A stretch of DNA of 64,000 bases from Bosea sp. NBC_00550. Its GTDB lineage: Bacteria; Pseudomonadota; Alphaproteobacteria; Rhizobiales; Beijerinckiaceae. Of this stretch, positions 44,964-52,342 are shown one piece after another. Positions within the stretch are counted from its first letter, which is position 1. Every line of letters starts with the position of its first letter. The DNA lies in NCBI RefSeq assembly GCF_026020075.1, contig NZ_CP102772.1, positions 3,756,501-3,820,500 of the forward strand. The letters run 5' to 3'. Made by a program: the position numbers and the translations under genes. The notes under the pieces are model-generated. The model had not been told where the DNA came from. It did not search any database and was given only the letters and a program-made list of their open reading frames with translations.

Positions 44964-46676
44964 ATGTCCCTCGCCGATACCGCGACGCTGCGCACGCGCG
45001 TCGAGGAGACGGGCCTCCTCTGGGGGCTCGTCGGTCTCGTCGCGCTGCTTTCGCTGCTGCCGATCGGGCGGCTGGTCGTCGAGGGGCTTGCCCCCGGCGG
45101 CCAGTTCTCGACGACGGCGCTCGGCAAGGTCCTCGCCAGCCCGGCGACCTGGACGGCGACCGCCAACAGCCTGATCACCGCGATATCCGGCACCGTGCTT
45201 GCCGTCCTGATCGGCGGCACGGTCGCGCTGCTGGCGACGCTGACCGACATCCGCGCCCGCAACGCCTTCACCTTCTGCTTCGTGCTGCCGCTGATGATCG
45301 CGCCACAGGTCACGGCGCTCGCCTGGCTCCAGCTCTTCGGCCCGTCGAGCACGCTGCTCAAGCTGATCGGCATGGCGCCGCCGCTCGGCAGCCGCAACCC
45401 GCTCTATTCGCGCGAGGGCATCATCCTGCTGCTCGGGCTGCAATATGCGCCGCTGGTCTTCCTGACGCTGCGCGCCGGCCTGCGCGCCCTGCCCAAGGAA
45501 TTGATCGAGGCCGGCCTTGCCGCCGGCGCCAGCCCGCTCACCGTGCTGCGCACCGTCGTGCTGCCGCTGATGACGCCACCGCTCGTCGCCGGCATTGCGC
45601 TCTGCTTCGTCTCCTGCCTCGGCAATTTCGGTATTCCCGCCTTCCTCGGTATTCCCGGAAACTTCCTCGTCCTGCCGACACTGATCTACCAGCGCCTCGC
45701 GGGCCTCGGGCCGGGCGTGCTCTCGGAGGTCGCGATCCTGTCGCTGCTGATCGGCATCATCGCCATGGTCGGCATCCTGCTGCAGGATTTCATGATGCGC
45801 CGCCGCGATTTCCGCATCACCACGACCTCGAGCGCCGCGCGGCCCTTCGAGCTCGGGCGCTGGCGCGCGCCGGTCGAGACGCTGATCTGGACCTTCGCCA
45901 TCCTCGTCCTGGCGCTACCCTTCCTCGGCCTGCTCTCGACCTCGCTGATCCCGGCCTTCGGCGTGCCGCTCAACGCGGCGACGGCGACATTCGCGAACTA
46001 CGCCTATGTGCTGTTCGAGCACGCCGCCTCGAAGCGCGCCTTCGTCAACAGCTTCCTGATGTCGGCCGGAGCCGCGATCCTGATCGTGCTGATCTGCGTG
46101 CCGCTCGGCTACTTCATCGTCTGGAAGAAGTCGCGCGCTCTGCGACTGCTCAACCTCGCGGCCGAGCTGCCCTACGCCATGCCCGGCGTGGTGCTTGCCA
46201 TCGCCGCGATCCTGCTCTTCCTGAAGCCGCTGCCGGTGCTCGGTGTCTCGATCTACAACACGGTCTGGATCATCGTCTTCGCCTATCTCGCCCGCTTCCT
46301 CGTGCTCGGCCTGCGGCCGATCGTCAGCGGCTATCTGCAGATCGACCGCACGCTGGAGGAGGCCGCGCAGATCGCCGGTGCCGGCCTTCCGCGTCGCCTC
46401 GTCACCATCATCTTCCCGCTGGTCGCGCCGGCGGCCGTGGCGGGCGCGCTCTTGATCTTCCTCACCGCCTTCAACGAGTTGACGGTTTCGGCGCTGCTCT
46501 GGTCGTCCGGGGCCGAGACGCTCGGCGTCGTCGTCTTCTCCTTCGAGCAGGGCGGCGATTCCACCTACGCCTCGGCGCTGGCGACGATCACCGTGCTCGT
46601 CACGGTCGCCCTGATGGCTTCGACGACCCTCTTCGCCCAAAAACTGCCCCAGGGAGTCCTGCCGTGGCGCGACTGA
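44964..46676 (+). CDS. ABC transporter permease, FbpB/AfuB-like (fused two-domain)
   Basis: A 570-residue membrane protein with about 12 helices: two fused permease domains, the standard architecture of FbpB. Each half has an EAA-type loop: ELIEAGLAAGASPLTVLRTV (residues ~175-195) and TLEEAAQIAGAGLPRRLVTI (~460-480). GTG 44958 is an alternative start two codons earlier. It begins 17 bases after the binding-protein gene, and its last 13 bases overlap the ATPase gene. Confidence 0.93.
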   Translation: MSLADTATLRTRVEETGLLWGLVGLVALLSLLPIGRLVVEGLAPGGQFSTTALGKVLASPATWTATANSLITAISGTVLAVLIGGTVALLATLTDIRARNAFTFCFVLPLMIAPQVTALAWLQLFGPSSTLLKLIGMAPPLGSRNPLYSREGIILLLGLQYAPLVFLTLRAGLRALPKELIEAGLAAGASPLTVLRTVVLPLMTPPLVAGIALCFVSCLGNFGIPAFLGIPGNFLVLPTLIYQRLAGLGPGVLSEVAILSLLIGIIAMVGILLQDFMMRRRDFRITTTSSAARPFELGRWRAPVETLIWTFAILVLALPFLGLLSTSLIPAFGVPLNAATATFANYAYVLFEHAASKRAFVNSFLMSAGAAILIVLICVPLGYFIVWKKSRALRLLNLAAELPYAMPGVVLAIAAILLFLKPLPVLGVSIYNTVWIIVFAYLARFLVLGLRPIVSGYLQIDRTLEEAAQIAGAGLPRRLVTIIFPLVAPAAVAGALLIFLTAFNELTVSALLWSSGAETLGVVVFSFEQGGDSTYASALATITVLVTVALMASTTLFAQKLPQGVLPWRD

Positions 46677-47755
46677 CCATCGAGCGGGCGCAGAAGCGCT
46701 TCGGCTCCTATATCGCCCTGGACGACGTCTCGATCGATGTCGAGGACGGCGAATTCCTGGCCGTGCTCGGCGCTTCCGGCTGCGGCAAGACCACGCTGCT
46801 GCGCCAGATCGCCGGCTTCGACAAGCTCGACGGCGGTGCGATCCGCATCGGCGACCGGCTCGTTTCCTCCCCCGAGCAGCATGTTCCGCCCGAGCATCGC
46901 AAGCTCGGCATCGTCTTCCAGTCCTATGCGCTCTGGCCGCATATGACGGTGGCGGAGAACGTCGCCTACGGGCTGACCGTCGCCGGCGTGCGCGATCCCG
47001 AGCGAGCACGTCGCGTCGCGGCGGCCCTCGATCTCGTCGGCTTGAACGGCTTCGCCGAGCGCCGGCCGGGCATGCTTTCCGGCGGCCAGCGCCAGCGCGT
47101 CGCGCTCGCCCGCTGCCTCGTCACCGAGCCCTCGCTGGTGCTGCTCGACGAGCCGCTCGCCAATCTCGACGTCCACCTGCGCGCCTCGATGGAGGAGGAA
47201 TTCTCCCGTTTCCATGAGCGCACCGGCACCACCATGGTCTACATCACCCATGACCAGGCCGAGGCGATGGCGCTGGCCGACCGCATCGCCGTGATGGATC
47301 GGGGCCGTTTGCTCCAGCTCGCTACGCCCTCGATGCTCTATCGCGAGCCCGCCAACGTCACCGTCGCCGGCTTCATCGGCGACGGCATGGTGCTGCCCGC
47401 GACCGTGCTGTCGGCGCCCCAGGCCGGCCGCTGCAAGGTCAGCGTGCTCGGCGTCGAGGCGGTGGTGCGTTGCCGGCCGGACCAGGCCGTGACCGACCAG
47501 GCGAAGCTCTGCCTGCGGGCGCGCGACATCGGAATTGCCCCTGCGGGCGCTGAAGGGCTCACCGGCACGGTGGAGCGCCTGTCCTATCAGGGCGGTTTCT
47601 TCAGGCTCGAAGCCCGCCCCGCCGCCAGCAACGACCTCGTGCTGCATCTCGATGCCGCCGAACCCACGCCGGCCCAGGCCGGCGACGCGATCCGCATCGC
47701 GATCCATGACGGCTGGGTTATCCCCGAAGCCGGAATCATGGACAAAGCCGCGTGA
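46664..47755 (+). CDS. ABC transporter ATP-binding protein, FbpC/AfuC-like
   Basis: A 363-residue ATPase. Walker A is LGASGCGKTT, Q-loop FQSYALWPHM, signature LSGGQRQRVALARC, Walker B LVLLDEPLANLD and H-loop YITHDQAEAMA. A C-terminal TOBE-type domain follows (residues ~285-355). The GTG at 46664 gives the family N-terminus (ARLTIERAQKRFG). The open frame continues far upstream through the permease gene, but that is a shadow. This transporter, unlike the two earlier ones, has its own ATPase. Confidence 0.94.
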   Translation: MARLTIERAQKRFGSYIALDDVSIDVEDGEFLAVLGASGCGKTTLLRQIAGFDKLDGGAIRIGDRLVSSPEQHVPPEHRKLGIVFQSYALWPHMTVAENVAYGLTVAGVRDPERARRVAAALDLVGLNGFAERRPGMLSGGQRQRVALARCLVTEPSLVLLDEPLANLDVHLRASMEEEFSRFHERTGTTMVYITHDQAEAMALADRIAVMDRGRLLQLATPSMLYREPANVTVAGFIGDGMVLPATVLSAPQAGRCKVSVLGVEAVVRCRPDQAVTDQAKLCLRARDIGIAPAGAEGLTGTVERLSYQGGFFRLEARPAASNDLVLHLDAAEPTPAQAGDAIRIAIHDGWVIPEAGIMDKAA

Positions 47756-47765
47756 GACCGGCCGC

Positions 47766-48914
47766 ATGAAACTGAAGATCCACGGCGGGATCGGCGAGAA
47801 GGGCCGGACCTGCATCGGTATCGAACACGGCGGAACCCGGCTTCTGCTCGATGTCGGCGTCGACACCAGCGCGCCGCGAGGGCCCGGCTACTATCCCGCG
47901 ATCACGCCTGACGAACTGAAGCGGCTCGATGCGATCGTCGTGACGCATGCGCATGAGGACCATGTCGCGGCCCTCGGCTGGTGCGTCGCCCACGGCTTTT
48001 CGGGCCGCATCCTGATGACGGCCGAGAGTGCCGCCGAAACCGACGCGACACTTGCGGCGTATGCGACGCCGCAGGAGCGCGCGCTCGCCGCGCAGGCCAC
48101 GCCCGAGATCATCGCCGCTGGCGAGGATTTCAGGATCGGCCCGATCGCGGTCCGGACCGGCCGCAGCGGGCATGTCGTCGGCGGCGTCTGGTGCCATCTG
48201 AGTGCGGATGGCCGCAGTGTCGGCTATTGCGGCGATGTCGTGCCGGCGAGCCCGGTCTTCGCCATGGACCCGCTGCCGCCCTGCGACCTGTTGCTGGTCG
48301 ATGCCTCCTATGGCGAGGACCGTATCCCGGCGGCCGAACGCGGCGCTGCCATCAGGCGCTGGCTCGCGGGGCATCCGCAGGGCGCCGTACTGCCGACGCC
48401 GTTATCCGGCCGTTCCATCGAGCTGATCGGGCTCATCGAAGGCCCCATCGCCATCCACCAGTCGATGCACGCCGCACTGGCTCAACAGATAGCGGCCTCC
48501 GCCTGGCTGAAACCGGGGAGCGTCGACCTGCTGTCGGCGCGCTTCGCCGAGGCGTCACTGTGGGAAGAAGGGCAGAAGCTGCCGCCGGCGGCGCTGCTGT
48601 GCGACGATGGCATGGGGCTCTCGGGTCCGTCCAAGGCCGCGCTTGCCCAGGCACGCCGCGACGGGCACCCGGTGCTGCTGACCGGCCATGTCCCCAAAGG
48701 CAGCCCCGCCGATGCCATGCGTGCTGCCGGAGCGGCGGACTGGCTGCGCTTCCCGACCCATCCGACCCTGGCCGAGAACGCGGCCATCGCCGCGGCGAGC
48801 GGGGCTGGCCGCGTCCTCGCCCATTCCTGCGATGCGGCGACGGCCCGCGCGCTCGCAGCCGACATTCCAAACCTCATCGCCGACCTCAAGCCCGGCGATA
48901 TCATCGAGATCTGA
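47766..48914 (+). CDS. metallo-beta-lactamase-fold hydrolase
   Basis: A 382-residue MBL-fold protein. The metal motif is VVTHAHEDHVAAL (HxHxDH); further ligands are likely H in GRSGHVVGG and D in YCGDVVPAS, with a late His in LAHSCDA. The layout resembles RNase J/CPSF-like or phosphodiesterase MBL proteins, without a clear beta-CASP insert. It begins ten bases after the ATPase and ends three bases before surE. Context suggests a phosphodiesterase acting on the imported compound ahead of SurE; this is inference. Confidence 0.85.
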   Translation: MKLKIHGGIGEKGRTCIGIEHGGTRLLLDVGVDTSAPRGPGYYPAITPDELKRLDAIVVTHAHEDHVAALGWCVAHGFSGRILMTAESAAETDATLAAYATPQERALAAQATPEIIAAGEDFRIGPIAVRTGRSGHVVGGVWCHLSADGRSVGYCGDVVPASPVFAMDPLPPCDLLLVDASYGEDRIPAAERGAAIRRWLAGHPQGAVLPTPLSGRSIELIGLIEGPIAIHQSMHAALAQQIAASAWLKPGSVDLLSARFAEASLWEEGQKLPPAALLCDDGMGLSGPSKAALAQARRDGHPVLLTGHVPKGSPADAMRAAGAADWLRFPTHPTLAENAAIAAASGAGRVLAHSCDAATARALAADIPNLIADLKPGDIIEI

Positions 48915-48917
48915 CCC

Positions 48918-49691
48918 ATGCGTATCCTGATCGCCAATGACGACGGCATCGACGCCCCCGGCATCGCGTTGCTGCGACGGGCAGCCTCCCGTGTCGCCAC
49001 CGACATCTGGGTCGTCGCGCCCGAGCGGAAATGGACGGCGGCCAGCCATCACCTCTCCTTCGACCGCGATCTGACGCTGACGCGTCGCGAAAAGCAGGTC
49101 CATGCGCTCGACGGGACGCCGGCCGATTGCGTCGTTGCCGCGATGACCGTGTTGTTCCGTGACGGCGGCAAACCGGACCTCGTGCTTTCCGGCGTCAATG
49201 ACGGCCGCAACGCCGCCGAGGACGCCGCCTATTCCGGGACGCTCTCGATCGCCCGCGAGGCGAGCTTCTGGGACGTTCCCGCCATCGGCTTCTCCCGCAC
49301 CAAAGGCGGGACATCCGAGGAGCAGGATGTCGCCGCGCTGGCGGCCCTGATCGACAATCTCTGGCAGCGCCGCGCCGCCTGGAGCCGCGAAGGCGCCTAT
49401 CTCAGCGTCAACCTGCCGAAGGAGCTTCCGGCCACGATCGGCCTCGCCACGATCGGCCGCGACAAGATCGCCGGCGCCGCCGACGTACAGGCCGAGGACG
49501 GGGACCGCATCGTCTGGCGCATCCGCCGGGGCCGTCCGCATACCAGCCGCCCGGGCGACGAGAACAGCCTGATCGACTCCGGCCGCATCGCCATCGTCCG
49601 GCATTGCTGGATCGACGGCGCCCCGCTGGACGCCGACCTTGCCGCCGATCTCAACACAGCCCTGTCTCGGACCTCCGCTTCACCGGTCTGA
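48918..49691 (+). CDS. surE: SurE-family 5'/3'-nucleotidase (phosphatase)
   Basis: A 257-residue acid phosphatase of the SurE family. Metal-binding residues N7-D8-D9 (ILIANDDGIDAPG), then VVAPERKWTAASH and LSGVNDGRNAAEDAAYSGTL, the conserved loop with Asn and Ser ligands. The usual chromosomal surE lies next to pcm/serS, not here, and this copy differs in the loop (NDGRN in place of the common NxGxN). It is probably a paralogue recruited to the transporter operon. It may dephosphorylate the imported substrate. Confidence 0.88.
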   Translation: MRILIANDDGIDAPGIALLRRAASRVATDIWVVAPERKWTAASHHLSFDRDLTLTRREKQVHALDGTPADCVVAAMTVLFRDGGKPDLVLSGVNDGRNAAEDAAYSGTLSIAREASFWDVPAIGFSRTKGGTSEEQDVAALAALIDNLWQRRAAWSREGAYLSVNLPKELPATIGLATIGRDKIAGAADVQAEDGDRIVWRIRRGRPHTSRPGDENSLIDSGRIAIVRHCWIDGAPLDADLAADLNTALSRTSASPV

Positions 49692-50186
49692 GAAGAGGAT
49701 CTCCATGGCACCGAGCTCCTGAGCGGGCATCGCGAGCGATTCAGGCCGCTCCGGCCTCCGCCCGCGTTTGTCTTTGGAATGCCATGCCTGTTGGCCGTTG
49801 AGCCGACAGGGCGCCCGGTAGACAGCCTCAAACTGATCTCTGCGCTGATCTCGTCAATCGCCCACCGGAGTGGATTGGCATGACGAATTCGGCCACGACG
49901 CTCTCTGGACCAGTATCCGCGCGCCTGGCACTCGCGATCGGTCTTGTTGCACAGCCCGCAGTCGCAATCTCTAATATTCTAGCGATTTCAGCGGCAAATA
50001 GCGTCTCGATGACGGATCGTTTTCGCGCAAAACCTGATTAATCAATTGGATTGATGAGGAAGTTACCAGATAAATCGGAATATTCGGCCTCAGCTTTAAA
50101 AGTGAATTATTATAAATATTTTGCGCCGCAATGTGCTATTATGTTCTTCGGAAGGTATTTTCTTCCGTAGAACGGAAGGCTGTGCC
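49692..50186. other. intergenic region, AT-rich in its second half
   Basis: No gene seen in almost 500 bases. A small hairpin (AGGCCG 49743-49748, CGGCCT 49752-49757) may help end the surE operon. From about 49965 to 50150 the sequence is strongly A/T-rich compared with its surroundings. The last 40 bases contain three complementary segments next to the ribosome binding site of the following gene. Confidence 0.55.
50149..50178 (+). promoter_or_regulatory. competing hairpins around a ribosome binding site (possible RNA switch)
   Basis: Three segments can pair in two exclusive ways. CGGAAG (50149-50154) pairs with CTTCCG (50162-50167), leaving the ribosome binding site free. CTTCCGT (50162-50168) instead pairs with ACGGAAG (50172-50178), which contains the Shine-Dalgarno GGAAGG (50174-50179), seven bases before ATG 50187. 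Pairing energies are similar (6 and 7 bp), so the leader could respond to temperature or a ligand or protein. Confidence 0.5.
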
Positions 50187-50540
50187 ATGAAAATCCCCAC
50201 ACAAACCAAGCCTGCCATCTGGGGCGCCGTTGGTGGTGCGATTGCCCTTGCCGTTGTCGGGTTCACCTGGGGCGGCTGGTCAACGGCCTCGTCAAGTGAA
50301 CGCCTGGCGAAACTGAGAGCCGAGAACGCCGTTGTCTCCGTCCTGTCGCCGATCTGCGTGAGCAATTTTCAAAAGCAACCCAATGCCGATGCCGCACTCT
50401 CTGAACTGAAGAAGATCAGTTCGTGGAGTCAGGGCGATTTCATCGCCAAGGGCGGCTGGGCCACGATGGTCGGCAGCACGTCGGCGGACTCGGCGGTCGC
50501 AAAGGCCTGTGCCGAAACTCTCGGCATGCCCAAGACCTGA
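50187..50540 (+). CDS. conserved hypothetical single-pass membrane protein
   Basis: A 117-residue protein common in Hyphomicrobiales, function unknown. An N-terminal transmembrane helix (residues 10-30, IWGAVGGAIALAVVGFTWGG) is followed by a soluble, probably periplasmic part with two cysteines (C57 in LSPICVSNF and C109 in AKACAETL) that could form a disulfide. The region after the helix (SERLAKLRAENAVVSVLSPI) is helical. Its ribosome binding site sits in a switchable hairpin. It starts a series of small proteins. Confidence 0.75.
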   Translation: MKIPTQTKPAIWGAVGGAIALAVVGFTWGGWSTASSSERLAKLRAENAVVSVLSPICVSNFQKQPNADAALSELKKISSWSQGDFIAKGGWATMVGSTSADSAVAKACAETLGMPKT

Positions 50541-50664
50541 GCCCGATCGCTGCGATCGCCGCGAAGGATGCGACGTCTATCGAGCTGGCATGCGCTGCTC
50601 CGTGCGATCCGCGCGGAGCATTGGCCATGCTGGGCACCTGCAAACCCGACATTCGGAGATCACA

Positions 50665-50802
50665 ATGGCCAAGGGACAGACACGCGGGAATCGAGAGGCC
50701 AAGAAACCCAAGAAGAAAAAGGAAGCCGTGGCGGTGGCCGTAGCGGTCAGGGGAATGCCGGCACCGCTCGAACTTGCGAGCAAAACCAAGAAAAAGAGCT
50801 GA
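50665..50802 (+). CDS. small highly basic conserved protein
   Basis: A 45-residue lysine-rich protein (MAKGQTRGNREAKKPKKKKE, then AVAVAVAVRG and a KTKKKS tail). Proteins starting MAKGQ-R-NREAKKPK are widespread in Hyphomicrobiales, but no function is established; nucleic-acid binding is the obvious guess. TTCGGAGATCACA supplies GGAG at good spacing. Its stop lies one base before the GTG of the next gene. Confidence 0.7.
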   Translation: MAKGQTRGNREAKKPKKKKEAVAVAVAVRGMPAPLELASKTKKKS

Positions 50803-50803
50803 A

Positions 50804-51061
50804 GTGAACATTCGCAGCCGGGAAACCACAGTCACATTCAACAACCCTTTCAGGCTGAGCGCGCTCGACCACGTGCAGCCTGCAGGGACCTACCGCGTGG
50901 TGGTCGACGAGGAGGAGATTCCGGCCGTCTCCTTCCTCGCCTATCGCCAGATTGCCACCATGCTGCACACCCCGGCGCTGTCTTCGTCCGGCCGTTCCCA
51001 GGTGTTCACGGTGAACTCCGGCGAGCTGGCGAGCGCGCTGGAGGCCGACGTCGGCGCTTAA
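50804..51061 (+). CDS. conserved hypothetical protein
   Basis: An 85-residue protein of unknown function found widely in related genomes. The pattern is recognisable: RETTVTFNNPFRLSALDHVQ, PAGTYRVVVDEEEIPAVSF and a C-terminal helix (YRQIATMLHTPAL). It is probably a small beta-rich fold. GTG 50804 is the best start; the frame continues into the upstream gene. Tight spacing suggests cotranscription with the basic protein. Confidence 0.75.
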   Translation: MNIRSRETTVTFNNPFRLSALDHVQPAGTYRVVVDEEEIPAVSFLAYRQIATMLHTPALSSSGRSQVFTVNSGELASALEADVGA

Positions 51062-51382
51062 ACGGACGTCTGCGAGGCGGCGCCGCGCGGACAACCTCTG
51101 CGAAACCCGTTGAATGCGGTTTCGCGCAACTGGCAGTTCGCCCCTCACCTGCCATCGCGTATGTCGCCGCTGCGTCGAAAGCGGCTCGCTCAGCACGATC
51201 GCTCGGAAGACTGCTCCAACATGTGGAGCGCAGGCGGCGCCCTTCCGACGCGCGCCGGCCGCCCGGCACCGCCCGTGAAGGGTGGCAGCCCGCACCGGTG
51301 TCACGACACGCCGCCGCCGACCATGGCCACATCGCGCGACAATCCGTCGAGCGATTGCCGGCCTGCGAACCAGGAGCCCAAC
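51062..51382. other. intergenic region before the isomerase-like gene
   Basis: About 320 bases with no supportable gene. The reading frame of the isomerase-like gene stays open back to 51110, but the translated sequence there is low-complexity and lacks a ribosome binding site. I see no clear promoter, repeat or hairpin of note. Confidence 0.5.
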
Positions 51383-52342
51383 ATGGCGCTCGAACAAGCC
51401 TGCATAGAGATGATGCCTAAACCCTGGGGGTCTACCGACCTCCTTCCCTGGAGCACGACCGGGCACCCCAGCGTTCCGATCGGCGAGCTCTGGTTCCAGC
51501 GCTGCGACCCGCATGCGCCGGAGCCGGCCTTGCTGCTCAAACTGCTGTTCACCAGGGAGGCGCTGTCCATCCAGGTGCATCCGGACGACGCCACCGCCCA
51601 TGGGATGGGGCTGCCGCGCGGCAAGACGGAAGCCTGGTACATCCTGTCCGCGGCGGCTGATGCCACAGTCGGTGTCGGCCTCACATCGGTCATCACTCCG
51701 GAGCGGCTGCGTGCGGCCATTGCCGATGGCTCGATCGGCCAGCTTGTCGCATGGCACCAACCGCTGAAGGACGACGTCATCGCCGTCCCGGCCGGAACCA
51801 TCCACGCGATCGGCCCGGGCCTCGTGCTCGCCGAGATCCAGCAGCGCAGCGATACAACGTTCCGGCTGTTCGACCATGGCCGTGCCCGCGAACTTCATAT
51901 CGAGCAGGGCGTCGCGGTCGCTCATGCCCGGCCTGCGAAGCCTGCCGTGCCGGTGCGGCGGCTGGGCGATGTCCGGACCGTGCTCGTCGCAAATCCTTAC
52001 TTCGTCTTCGAGCGGATCGACTTGCCTGCCGGATCGATCTGGGATCTCGATGCCCGCCGCGAGACCTGGCTGGCCGCCATCGCCGGCGACGCCACGATCG
52101 ACGTCTTGCAGATCGGCATCGGCCAAGGCTGCTTCATCGAGGCGCAGACCGTGCGCATCGTGCCGGGCGAGGGCGGGCTGTCCTGCCTGGTCGCCTACGA
52201 CGCCGCAACGCCCGGCCGCGATCTCCTGCATCGTGTCGACGGCCACGGCATCCCAGCGCTCCGGGAGACGGTCGCCCCGCCGACCGGACCGCCTCCGACA
52301 TTCGCGCAATCGCCGGTTCCGTCCACGGAGGTAAGATCATGA
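51383..52342 (+). CDS. class I mannose-6-phosphate isomerase-like protein
   Basis: A 319-residue cupin-type isomerase. Zinc and active-site motifs of the PMI family are present: LSIQVHPDDATAH (Gln and His ligands), LPRGKTEAWYIL (Glu ligand) and VPAGTIHAIGPGLVLAEIQQ followed by SDTTFRLFDHGR. It probably interconverts mannose-6-P and fructose-6-P or a related pair. ATG 51383 has CCAGGAGCCCAAC in front. Its stop overlaps the glycosyltransferase start by four bases, linking it to glycan synthesis or mannoside turnover. Confidence 0.88.
   Translation: MALEQACIEMMPKPWGSTDLLPWSTTGHPSVPIGELWFQRCDPHAPEPALLLKLLFTREALSIQVHPDDATAHGMGLPRGKTEAWYILSAAADATVGVGLTSVITPERLRAAIADGSIGQLVAWHQPLKDDVIAVPAGTIHAIGPGLVLAEIQQRSDTTFRLFDHGRARELHIEQGVAVAHARPAKPAVPVRRLGDVRTVLVANPYFVFERIDLPAGSIWDLDARRETWLAAIAGDATIDVLQIGIGQGCFIEAQTVRIVPGEGGLSCLVAYDAATPGRDLLHRVDGHGIPALRETVAPPTGPPPTFAQSPVPSTEVRS

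Noticed and set aside
44771..46663. A 994-codon open frame running through the permease into the ATPase gene
   Set aside because: The first 630 codons translate to Arg/Ala/Pro-rich nonsense in a frame shifted against the clear permease. Only the part from GTG 46664 matches an ATPase. Long open shadow frames are normal at this GC content.
43948..47755. Ferric iron uptake system (FbpABC)
   Set aside because: Family fits, but the binding protein lacks the tandem tyrosines that bind iron, no Fur-like box was seen, and MBL/SurE neighbours point to a phosphorylated ligand. Not excluded.
51751..52338. N-terminal extension of the GT4 protein to 956 residues
   Set aside because: The extension lies over the isomerase-like gene in another frame and is Arg-rich nonsense. 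ATG 52339 gives the canonical start and an ATGA overlap.
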